DNA of 64,000 nt from Caballeronia cordobensis (GTDB taxonomy: Bacteria; Pseudomonadota; Gammaproteobacteria; Burkholderiales; Burkholderiaceae): NCBI RefSeq assembly GCF_001544575.2, contig NZ_FCNY02000010.1, forward strand, positions 308,748 to 372,747. The letters are read 5' to 3'. The position numbers and the translations under genes were made by a program. Shown here piece after piece: positions 34,321 to 44,100 of the stretch. Within the stretch, counting starts at the first letter, position 1, and each line of letters opens with the position of its first letter. Under the pieces are notes generated by a model. It made no database searches. It saw only the letters and a list, made by a program, of their open reading frames with translations, and was not told the DNA's origin.

Positions 34321-34632
34321 CTACTCACGTGGCGCTTTGCGCAAGAGATCGCTCGCCATGCCGAGCATGCCGTCGGCGATGTTGCTCGAATCGATGCTGT
34401 AGCTACCGTCACGCAACGCGGCTTTGATCGAAGCGACCTTGTCGATATCGATATCAGTTGCGGTCGACGCGCGCAGCGCAGAGTTCGACGAAAGTGTCAC
34501 CGCTGAGCTTTCCGGCGCAGCGGCTTGTGTTTGCGGGACAGTGCCCGCGGCGTAGTCGGCTCCAACGGCGGACGACCGGCGAACATTAATTTCACGCGAC
34601 GTATCTGCGCTGGTTTTCGTCTGGATCTGCAT
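34321..34632 (-). CDS. flgM: FlgM, anti-sigma-28 factor (orphan)
   Basis: This 103-aa protein is a FlgM-type inhibitor of the flagellar sigma factor FliA. Its C-terminal third carries the family core, DIDIDKVASIKAALRDGSYS followed by DSSNIADGMLGMASDLL, which wraps sigma-28. The N-terminal half is disordered and Ser/Ala-rich, as in other FlgMs. I chose the ATG at 34632 (MQIQTKTS); the longer frame up to 34899 is an unsupported Arg-rich extension. flgN, flgA and other flagellar genes that normally flank flgM are absent, so this may be an extra copy. It could also be translocated. The window also holds flhC and the end of flhD about 30 kb away. Confidence 0.75.
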   Translation of the reverse strand: MQIQTKTSADTSREINVRRSSAVGADYAAGTVPQTQAAAPESSAVTLSSNSALRASTATDIDIDKVASIKAALRDGSYSIDSSNIADGMLGMASDLLRKAPRE

Positions 34633-35118
34633 GGTGTGGTTCCTCGCTGGCATGTGTCTTCTAACGGTGCTTCCGTTGAAACCTTTACCATCGCAGCAAC
34701 CGAGAGGGCGCGCCACGAAGTTTGCAATCGGCGGAAATCCTTGGCTGGCGGGGCTTTCCGGGACACGCAACAAATTGAAACAAAGTGTGAGAATCGGTCG
34801 GCACTTGTCCTTTCTAATATGGCGCCGGACACGGATGCGCCCTAATCCTATCTGTCCGGCTCTGCCGCCAAAGGTCGATTCGCCTAGAACGTCGACCATT
34901 CGCCTTCAGCCACTTCCGCGACTGCTGACGGCTTCGGCACCGCCAAGGGCTTCAACGTACCGGTCGTCGGCCCGCTTCTCTTTGCCAGTTAATGATGACC
35001 GTGCTGCAGCCGCTGGCGTGTCGCGATTAGTGTTGAGCAGGCTCACTCACTTGACTCGACGAGGTTGTTGGTAAGCTCATACACGTCGCAACAGCCCTGC
35101 AGTCGAAGCAACGAACTG
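34633..35118. other. Gap of about 485 bases without a recognised gene
   Basis: It contains the upstream region of the minus-strand flgM gene and of the plus-strand HTH-deoxyribosyltransferase gene. Near 34890-34992 a plus-strand frame with no start reads ATADGFGTAKGFNVPVVGPL and stops, probably a fragment. No sigma-28 promoter was recognised upstream of flgM. Confidence 0.35.
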
Positions 35119-35856
35119 ATGCCCAAAAGAAATCCGACGAAGTCGCAGCGCGCCGTGATGGAGTTGCTCGATCAGGGCTTACCGGTCGAACAGATCGCAA
35201 ATAGTCTCGGCAAGAGCGCCCTGGCCGTGAAGAAGCAGCTCAACCGGATCAAGCGCCGAGTCCGCGAAGGAAGGATCGCGCCCTCTCCTTTGCCGATCGA
35301 GCGCGCCGCGAACGAGCCGCGCATCTACCTTGCTGGCTTCGATGTCTTCCGCCGCGACGCGAAGGAACACGGCGAGCACCTCAAGCAACTCTGCCGCGAT
35401 CGCGGATTTATTGGTCTCTATCCACTTGACGGACAAGTGCCCTCCTCGCTTCAAACGCAAGACGCCGCGCGGTGGATCTACGCCGCGAACATCGAACTGA
35501 TACGGTCGGCCGATATTGTGATGGCGAACCTCGATGATTTTCGCGGGTCCGGTGAACCAGACAGCGGGACTGCTTTTGAAGTTGGCTTTGCGGCAGCGCT
35601 CGGAAAGCCGGTATGGGCGTATCGATCCAACGAAGGGACGCTGGCTCAGCGCGTTGAGGCAGCGGCGACGGGAAGCAACGGCGCTTACTGTGCGGGCGGC
35701 TATCTCATTGAGGACTTCGGCCTGAGCGTCAACCTGATGCTCGCGTGTTCCGCGCAGCTCGTTGTGGGCGGACCGGCTGCTTGCCTTGACGCCATCCGGA
35801 GCAAGGTCGACGAGGGCACCCCCGTTTTTGGCGGCTTGGGGTTGGCGAAGCGGTAG
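35119..35856 (+). CDS. HTH-nucleoside 2-deoxyribosyltransferase fusion
   Basis: Residues about 1-50 form a LuxR/GerE- or sigma-like helix-turn-helix (QGLPVEQIANSLGKSALAVK). Residues about 70-245 are a nucleoside 2-deoxyribosyltransferase domain. The opening strand is RIYLAGFDVF, and the catalytic Glu lies in GTAFEVGFAAALGKPVWAYR, where the usual motif is D-T-G-T-A-x-E. The enzymes of this family exchange or hydrolyse the base of 2'-deoxynucleosides. The start is the ATG at 35119. A DNA-binding fusion suggests the protein senses nucleotides to regulate, or acts on DNA-linked nucleotides. The neighbouring genes are a degenerate integrase (downstream) and orphan flgM. Confidence 0.8.
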   Translation: MPKRNPTKSQRAVMELLDQGLPVEQIANSLGKSALAVKKQLNRIKRRVREGRIAPSPLPIERAANEPRIYLAGFDVFRRDAKEHGEHLKQLCRDRGFIGLYPLDGQVPSSLQTQDAARWIYAANIELIRSADIVMANLDDFRGSGEPDSGTAFEVGFAAALGKPVWAYRSNEGTLAQRVEAAATGSNGAYCAGGYLIEDFGLSVNLMLACSAQLVVGGPAACLDAIRSKVDEGTPVFGGLGLAKR

Positions 35857-35903
35857 CTTCGCTGTAGGGTTTGGGTTGAGCGAATTTCAGTATATCGACT
35901 TCT

Positions 35904-36836
35904 ATGGCTGGCGATATTTGGCTTGTTACCCCAGAAGACGCCTATGCCGAATGGCAGCGTGAAGAAGCGACGGGCGCAGATCGCCGCGCATTTGCGGACC
36001 AGTCAATCGTCCAGCATCGCTCGATGTTCTCGCGGTTCAACGACTATTTGATCGCGCACCGCGCGACGGTGGCGAGTTTCGGGGCGGACCACATCGATGG
36101 ATTCTTCGTCGATCTCGAGCAGGACTGCGCGCCGGGCACGACAACCCGCCTGCGCTATCTCAAACTTATCGACCGATTCACGCGTCACCTCGTGAACATC
36201 GAACTGCGCGCTGACAATCCGGCCGCGCAGATGTTAGTCAACGAGAACTGGCCACAAGACGAGCCAACACCGATCTATCTATCACCGGAAGACGATGCGC
36301 GGCTACAAGCGGTGTGCGTTGGAATCGAAGGCGCGGCATTCAAAGACCTGCGCAACACGGCGATCACGGCGCTGTTTCTCGCGTCAGGGGTTACGGCCGC
36401 CGAACTTAGGCAACTGCGCGTCGACGACCTCGATATGCATGGCGAGCGCCCTACTGTCTTCATCGACAAGCACGGGCCTCGGATCGCACGACGGGTTCCG
36501 ATCGATGCCTTCGCGATCGACGTACTGCGCAGCTATCACGAAGCGCGCAGCCGGATTCAGTCGCCAACGCAATGGCTCTTCATCGCCACGGCGGGTGGAA
36601 AGCCGATGCAGCCAGATACGATGCTGAAATGCGTCCGCGTAGCTCTACGCCGCGCGGACTTGTCGGCGGCCGACGAGAGCCCGCGCTTACTCAGAAACAC
36701 GTTCGGCCGCCGGCATATCGTCGCGGGCAAGACCAACGAGCAAGTGAGCAATCTCATGGGCTTGTCGAGCCATCGCACGGCTACTCGCCTTCGTCAAACA
36801 CTTCTACCGGGCGAGGCGTCCGAAGCACAGGCTTAG
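35904..36836 (+). CDS. Tyrosine-recombinase (phage-integrase) fold protein, catalytically degenerate
   Basis: The 310-aa length, the N-terminal SAM-like domain (QHRSMFSRFNDYLIAHRATV) and the C-terminal catalytic-domain pattern match Xer/phage integrases. The active-site residues do not. Where GLRisEL usually gives Arg I, SGVTAAELRQL (about 161-171) has Thr. Where HxLRHT gives His and Arg II, the segment RLLRNTF keeps the Arg only. Where LGH..... gives His, GLSSH (about 286) has Leu. The nucleophilic Tyr position in TATRLRQTL is Leu. Frames around it do not restore a tyrosine. It therefore probably binds DNA without cleaving it. No attachment repeat was found nearby. The ribosome site is weak. 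Confidence 0.75.
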   Translation: MAGDIWLVTPEDAYAEWQREEATGADRRAFADQSIVQHRSMFSRFNDYLIAHRATVASFGADHIDGFFVDLEQDCAPGTTTRLRYLKLIDRFTRHLVNIELRADNPAAQMLVNENWPQDEPTPIYLSPEDDARLQAVCVGIEGAAFKDLRNTAITALFLASGVTAAELRQLRVDDLDMHGERPTVFIDKHGPRIARRVPIDAFAIDVLRSYHEARSRIQSPTQWLFIATAGGKPMQPDTMLKCVRVALRRADLSAADESPRLLRNTFGRRHIVAGKTNEQVSNLMGLSSHRTATRLRQTLLPGEASEAQA

Positions 36837-36842
36837 TGGCTT

Positions 36843-36871
36843 GCGGCCGGCGTCGGCCGCGACCGGTTTTC
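36843..36871 (+). terminator. Weak terminator-like hairpin after the integrase-like gene
   Basis: A GCGGCCG/CGGCCGC perfect stem with a four-base loop at 36843-36860 is followed by GACCGGTTTT. The T-run is short and interrupted, so function is uncertain. Confidence 0.35.
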
Positions 36872-36954
36872 GGAAGCCGTAACCCGCTTGGCCGTGTTAC
36901 CTGGTCCGTGAAAGGACCAGTAAGTGATCGAATACCCTCGTCGCTCGTAGGCAC

Positions 36955-37416
36955 TTATCGCTTGCCAGATGCTTTGTCCCGGTCTTGCTGCAACCGCAAA
37001 CGATCGGTCGAATGCGCGCGTCGAGCCGGCGCACGCGTCACGCTAGAACCACCCATCAGCCACCTATCAACGGCTGTATAGCCGGCGTGTGAGAACTCGA
37101 CCATTTTCGCGACCGCTTTCGCCGTCTGTATTTGTTGCGCGATTTCGAGAGGGATCTCACCACACGCGATTAACACGCCCTTTCCGCTAATCGCCGGCTC
37201 TACCGTCTTCCCACGAAATGAAAGACGTATACGAAACGACGGCTGCTCATCCGCTTCTGGCGAGTGCGCAACGTCAAGTGTTGAGTCCGCAAAATCGCTC
37301 CACAATTCGGCGAGTTCAGGGCACTCACTGCCAGTCAGCTCCGCCGCACGGTCGAAGCCATCATTCACCTTGGTCATGGACCGGCTGTCGGGGTCAATTA
37401 GGTAACACAGAAACAT
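36955..37416 (-). CDS. Hypothetical protein (153 aa)
   Basis: This soluble protein begins MFLCYLIDPDSRSMTKVNDG. It has a strand-rich central part (SFRIRLSFRGKTVEPAISGK; GVLIACGEIPLEIAQQIQTA) and a basic tail with clustered Arg/Lys (APARRAH, RLRLQQDRDK). I chose the ATG at 37416, which has a GGAGGCG ribosome site; the frame extends 90 codons further upstream but only with Arg-rich unlikely sequence. It is convergent with the integrase-like gene. No family is recognised. Confidence 0.6.
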   Translation of the reverse strand: MFLCYLIDPDSRSMTKVNDGFDRAAELTGSECPELAELWSDFADSTLDVAHSPEADEQPSFRIRLSFRGKTVEPAISGKGVLIACGEIPLEIAQQIQTAKAVAKMVEFSHAGYTAVDRWLMGGSSVTRAPARRAHSTDRLRLQQDRDKASGKR

Positions 37417-38196
37417 GTCGCCTCCGGCAGTTGCACGTCCATCTCCGAATCGCGGCTGTGAGCTCGCGACTTGAGTTGAATGGCTTGCTGCCCGACCGAG
37501 GGACGCGAGCCACGGTCTGCGGGAGCCAACAGCGCGCCGTGTTGCTGATCCCCGCTTTAAGAATAGGAGCAAAAAAGAGCCCTGACCGCGGCTTTCGCGT
37601 TCGCCAGACGCAAAAGGGATCGAGCCGAGGCGAAGACTCGTGGACGGAGCGCGGCAAAGGGGGCGAGCCGTACGGCACAGTTCGGCCACGATCCGCCGTT
37701 CATCAGCTCGGACATCGCGACGTTCAAACGACTGTTCCTGTCACACAGCGGACTTCTGTGGCGAGCGATCTTGGTATCAGCCGCTTCTTCGGACCGTTCG
37801 CATACCTTACGAGATGCTAACCCGCGGTCTACTATCCAATCGGCAGTTATGCGTCACCTTGACGCACTCCATCGCCACGAACGTTCGAAAGCTGCCAACG
37901 TTCAAGAGCTGTATAAGGACGAGTCGTACATCGGACGGTCGTGGCGTAACCCTGCAGGAAGTCAAACTCGCGACGATCGAATGAGTGCAGTGGAATAACC
38001 ATCGGCGGCTGCCAGGTCCGCTCGGATGGGAGCCTGCAGCCGGAACTGGCTCTTTTATATAGCACAGGACAGCGAATGGTCCTTTCGGTCTCGGCTGGAG
38101 CTTGAGCGTCCCCGGCATTAGCCGCAAGACATCAAATGGCGCCCCGCTCTATGACGATTCAAAAGATGGTGCTTGCCGGCAGCGGTCAATGTTTGA
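37417..38196. other. Gap of about 780 bases without a recognised gene
   Basis: This is downstream of the toxin subunit TcA (minus) and upstream of a small gene on the same strand. No gene, no clear terminator and no repeat were seen. Open frames in it are short and have no ribosome site. Confidence 0.4.
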
Positions 38197-41100
38197 TCAC
38201 GTACACGTGCAGGCGCAGACGAGCACAACGTCCTCCAGCGACCCCGGCGACAGCCGCGCGCGGGCGGCACCTCCCGGAGAGAGCCACGCCGCCATTGTCC
38301 AGTCGCCTGGAGAACTTCCTGCAGGAATGTCACCCCGCAACAGGCCATTCCACGATGCGAGCGCGATGGGCGCTGCGCCAGGTGTTGCGGTTTTGCCGGG
38401 CTCAAGCGTGATCTTCAGCGTTCCTTCGTTATGCGTCGCCGCGAGCTCTGGACGCACCTTGACGAACACGCTGATGGTCTCGATGCTGATCTTCCGCGCC
38501 TGGAACGCGAACGGGAATCGATCGTTCGCCAGCGACATCGTGAGCGATTGATCTCCCGGTCCTACCGCTGGATCATCGAGGAACCGGTACCAATCCGTCG
38601 CATATTCCTGCCGCAAGCTAAACAGTCGCATCACCGGTTCGCCATCGAGATCTTTGATCGCATCCTTCAGCGACTTGATCGCCGCGTGACTCAGCAGCGC
38701 ACCGCCTTCGCGCGACGTGTACTTCAAGTGCAGCACCACGTCGGCAATGGTGTCGTAGTCGAACTGCCGAAATTCGTTCTGCAGCTCGATGCGCCAGGTC
38801 GAGATCGCGCCGCCGCCTTCGAACGGCAGGAAACGCTCGTCGCGGAAGTTGAGCTCAAAGGTTCCGGTGTCGCTCTGCGCCTGACTGGTCGCGATCGACT
38901 GCGTCGGCAGCACGTCGAGGGTGAAGCGCGAATCCTGGTCGTCGGTCCGCCGATAGCCGCTCGAGAGCAGCGGACTCTTGCGAATTTCGCTGCGCAACAG
39001 CGTCAAGGTGCAATTGACGCCGGTGTAAGGGCCGACGACGCACGGAATGGTCAGCGCCACGCTCTTCAACCGGCGCATGTAGTGGCCGGGGAAATCGAGG
39101 TCGAACAGCGTCTCCGGCAGGCTCACCTCGCATTGCCCCGTCTGCCGTAGGCGAATCAACGCCGCCGGATCGACCGTCGCCAGCGACACGTGACGCGTCA
39201 CCTCGTATTCGCGCCGGTTCAGCTCCATGTAGCTGCGCTCCATCTGCTTCAATTGCAGATGGAGCCGCTCGCCGCTCAACAGTCCCTTGCGCAGGCTGTC
39301 CCACGAGCCGAACTGGATGAATGTGTTGTCGGTGCCGGTGGCGAAGCGATAGCAGCCCTGCGTCTGCTTTGCCCATTGATATGCGATCTGATAGCACTGC
39401 AGGTGCAGCGTCGCCAACTCGTTCTGCATCCAGAAGTACAACTCCTCCTGCGTGAACTTGCGTTCGGTCAGGAACTCGCGCATCTCCTCGTTCTGCTCGA
39501 TCTGCTTGTCATGCGCATCGAGATCACGCTCGGCGATCGCGATGCGGATGTCGGCAGCCGCGATCTGCTTGTCGATCTGCTCGATGTCGCGCGCAGCGAT
39601 GTTGCTCTCCAGCACCCAGGTCTGGTCGCGGCGGCGGAACGACGCCTCGACCGCGGCGTTGTTACCTTCGTACGTTGCCGTCGCCGCATTGTTGCCGACC
39701 GAATGGCCCATCGCGGTCAGCGCCGCGCCGATGTTCGACCCGCCGTAGGTCGTACTGCAGTTCGGGGTGCCGATCGAAAAATCGGGAATGGCATAATGCA
39801 TTGCATTGGCCATGAAGTCCCACGTTGCTGCCTGCTCCTGCCATTCGTTCGCCGAGCGCATCCGTTCCTGTTGATGGACCTCTTCGGGCAGCCGGTTGTC
39901 ACCGGCGCGGTCACTGACGATCGGCGCCGCCGAGCCCGGCGCGAAGTCCGCATCGGCCTTGTAACCCAACAACCCCTGGTAATGCATGAAACGCTGAGCG
40001 GCAACCGCGCGCGACTTGGTCAGCGCGTCGCGGTTTGCCTGTGCCTCGCTCACCTGCGCGGCTTTCACCTTGCGCACCATGTCGAGCATCGCGCGCTCGT
40101 GCGTCGTGCGCAGTTGCGCGAGAGTTTCGGCATCGCGCTTTTCCGTTACCGCGAGCAGCGCGGCGCCGAACGAGCGGACCTCCGAGCACATGTCGAGCGC
40201 CTTCTGCAGCATGTGCTCGAAGCGATAGCGCGGCAGCGGCGTGTAGAGGTCGTTGAGAACGCTGTTCAAGTCGATGCCCTTCGCCGCGGCCTCGACCAGC
40301 AGCGCGGGATCGATCGGCGGATCGAACAGTGGCAACTGCCGCACGACGCCCTCGATGTTCATGCAGTGGCGGATCTTAAACAGCCGATCTTCGATCCGAT
40401 CCCAATAGCCAAGCAGCTGGTCGTTCGGTGGCAGGCAGAAGAACAGCGTCGTGGTCGTGAGGCCGGAAGGCGCACCGCCGGGCGGCGTCAGCGGCACGTC
40501 GCTGGTTGCAAACGGGAAAAGCGTTTCCGCTGCGACGTGCGCGTTCGAAAGCGCGTCGAGCGAGGGCCGGAGTTGCGCAAAGGTCTTCCGGGTCTCCTCG
40601 GTCTTCGCGGGGATTTTCTGCGGCCGCGGTCCCAGCAGCGATGACGCGATCACGTAGAGATGCGTTGCTTCGTTGATCGACTCCAGCGTGTCCTGACTGA
40701 ACAGGTAGTCGCCCCATGAGATGAGGTTGTCGACATAACCCATCACCACGTTCTTCATATACGCGCCGTGGCGCAATCGCGCGATCCGGTGCGGATTGAA
40801 CGGATCGTGTGCCCACTCGTCGACCTGGTTTTCGAGTTCGTGCTTGCGCTTCAGCTTCGCCGCGTCAGTGCCCTGGTAGTCGAGTAGTTCTAGCATCTCG
40901 ATCAGGCGCTCTGGTTCCGTCGTCTTGAACGGCAGGAACTTCCAGAACTTGGCCGGCGGCGCTTCGACGCTATTGTCGAGCGGATTGAAGATGAAGTGAT
41001 ACCAGCGCTGCGCCTCGGCGAAGCGCTGGTTTTTGCTCAAGCGTTGCGCGATCAACAGTGGTGCATGGAAAAACAGCTCCCAGTTGTAGAGCGAATACGC

Positions 41101-44100
41101 GCCGTTCTGGAAATCCACATCCTCGAGCGGGTAAGGCCGCGCCACCGACGACGACGGCGCGTACTCGGTGCGAAAGCGCGTCAGGCCTGTCATCAGCGGG
41201 ACGCTGTCATTTGTGAGCCTCTGCGTGTCAGTGCCGAGCAGGGTCGCGATGCCATCACGATTCAAGCGGCTGATGAATTCGCACACGTGTGGGTGCCAAT
41301 GCGTGAGAAACTGATAGCGGAATTCGATGAAGCCGTAGTATGCGGGAATGATCGTCACGCCGGGAACCAGCGGCGCGGCGATCACACTGCCCCCCGGAAG
41401 CGTCCCCGACATCGTCGTCATCGTGCGGGGAACGTCGACGTGCGCCGTCGTGGTCGACATCTCCATCGCCACCCTGTCGAGCGCGACCGCTGACGTCACT
41501 ACCCAGGGATTGATCTTCATCTGTGCTTGCGACGCTACCAATGCAAAAGGCCGCCCGAGATCGAGCTTCGGATTGAACGGTTTTTGCTGCGGTCGCAGTT
41601 CAGGCAGATCCGTGTTGAACGGCGTCAACATCCCCGGGTTGAAGTCATACGGCGGGGGTGCCGCCGACATTACCACCAGGTACACGCGCTGAGAATCCTG
41701 GTAAAAGAACGGCGAGTAGGCCCTGAAGTCCTGGTCTGGATCGGAATCGAGCACGCGGTACGCGCTCGGCAACCGGCCAAGGATCACCGGGGCCGAATCG
41801 AGCTCGAAGTGCTTTTGCGACGGATCGGCGAGCATCCAGTTGAAGAAATTGCTGGTACCTTTTGGACGCAACAGCGCGTAGTACGAATACGCGAGGTTGC
41901 CCGGCGAGGTGGTCACCTTGTTGCGGCATCCATCGACCGAGAAGCGTCCGATCCACCGATAGCAGGTAACGCTGCGCGATGTGCCTTCGATTTGCTCGTC
42001 GCGCTTCTGCCGCGCATCGCGTTTGCCGCCCTGGACGACGACGGTGTCGACGACGCGCTTGTTGCTCTTCTTGCCCGTCGCAGTGCCGGTGTAGCGCTGA
42101 TACGCATCGACGTGGAGTTGATCCGAGCCCGGCGAGATGGAGAACAGATGCCCGGCCGGCGGCGGCAGCAACTGGTTCATCTCGAACGAGCTCTCGCTGA
42201 TATCGACCTCGGCGTAGTCGCCCGCGGTCTCAAGGTGCACCCCATCGAGCTCACCGCCGGAAATCGTCTTCGGGATAATCGTCGGCAGCGTGTAGCTCTG
42301 GCTGCCGGTCTCGATACCCATGAAGTAGTCGGTGGTCGTGTAGGTGATCGTCCCCTCCGCCGGCGCGAAGTGATCATGGTACTGCGTGATGCTCGCACTC
42401 CATTCGTCATCGGGGATGCCGACCAGCGCCGCGTCGCTGTGCTGGCGCGGCAACCACTTGCCCTGGAAGAATTCGCTCCACGAAAGCCGGATGTCCCATT
42501 GCTCGATCGGGCCGAATCCCTGCGGAAGATTCGCGTTGCCGGCGGTGTCCGGCTTCTTGCGGAACGTCGGCCAGAACGCGTACAGCCGTCGGTTCCAGAT
42601 GATCGGCAGCAGATGCACACCGCTCAGCTCGCCGTTGTCGCCGTCGTCGACACCTTCGATGTCGAGCGGAACCTTCTGCCATGCGCTCCACGTCCCGAGA
42701 TCCCAGGTGTCGCCGCGCTTGCGCGTCAGCGTCCGGTGGAAGTACACGTGCGGCGTGTTGCGCGTCCGACCGAATACGTGCAGCGCATACGCCGAAGGCT
42801 CTTCACGTACGCCGCAGATCTCGAGCCGTGCGACATCGTCGAGCTTCTCCAGATAGCCCAGCAGCGCCTTCTCGGCGTACGGATCGGTGAGATCGCTCTG
42901 CAGCAGGTCCGACTCGAGCTCGCGGAAGAACGGCGTGCGATCGTCGCGCAGTTCAGGCTTCAGCCAGTTCTCCGGATAGCGGAACACCTTCTGGTTGGCT
43001 TCCCACAACACTTCGCGCTGCATCCAGCGCCAGCGCGGCTCGTCGATCTGTGCCGGGACCACCGTGTACGGTACCAGCGGACCCTGATCCTCGAGTCCCA
43101 TCAGGCAGCGATGGATGAACAGCTGTACCGATGAGATCGCCTGCTTGATCCGCGATGTCTCGGTGCAGCTCGTGGTGTCGACGTCGACCAGGAAGAACTC
43201 GAACAGCCTTCCCGAGTCAGTGACGTTGCGCTCGATGATCGAAGGCATCGCGAGCACGTATCCGAGCAATGCTGCCTTGCGCTGGTCGCGCAATGCATCG
43301 CTGAGCGGCTTCGCGACCTCGATCCAGCTCTTGTCGTCGTGCTTGGCGCGCGCGATGTTGCGCATGTCCTGGGCGAGCTGGATCGCGCGCGGTGCGTCCT
43401 TGATGGTGAACGCCCAATAGATGACCGATGGCGCTACCGACGTGTCTTCGAGCCGGATTCGCGCCCATTCCCGCGCGCGGTTCGCGGTGATGCCCAGGCG
43501 TTGCATCAGCTTGAAGCAATCGGGCAGCCGGCGCAGCCGCTGCTCGTCGTTGAAGTCGGCGGGCTTGAAGCCGAATCCGGACTGGCCCGTGAGAGCATCG
43601 ATCTCGCTCGCTCGCCAGCCGGTCGCTTCGGCGAGTCGTCGCCGCGATTCTTCTGGTGTCGGCGCTTCGAACACGTCGATGAGGTCGGTCTCGCCGTCAG
43701 GGACGACATTCCGCAAGGCTGCGTAGTTGACGAGCCGGACCCATTTCCAAAACTGCACCGGGTCGTAAGCTGTCGCGCCATTCAACGGCAGCTTGCCGAA
43801 TTCAATCAGCTTCGCCGTGGCGAAATGAACGATCTCCTTGGCATCGAGCCGCAACATCGAGGCGATCAGCGCCGCCTTGGTCGACCGTGTCGCTGCCTGG
43901 CCGGAGAAAAGTGCATCGACCGGGGTTACCGAGGCTGCCACCGAAGCGCTGCTCCACGTCAGCTGCACCTTCGAGGGCACGGTCTTCTTGTAATACTCGA
44001 GCCGCAGTGAATTCAGCGCATCGGCCTCGAGCTTTAGCTTGCCGGTGCGTGTCGTGGATGGCTGGTCACTCCAGTCGTCGATCAAGAGATGTCCGCCGAC

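Noticed and set aside
35904..36836. Active phage integrase marking a prophage
   Set aside because: Catalytic residues are lost, and no attachment-site repeat, tRNA or phage structural gene was seen nearby.
36902..36919. TGGTCC-N6-GGACCA hairpin downstream of the integrase-like gene
   Set aside because: Short stem and no T-run; probably chance.
41527..43134. 535-codon and other long plus-strand frames opposite TcA (also 39190-40644)
   Set aside because: Arg-rich translations without motifs, in the complement of an intact TcA frame; typical high-G+C shadows.
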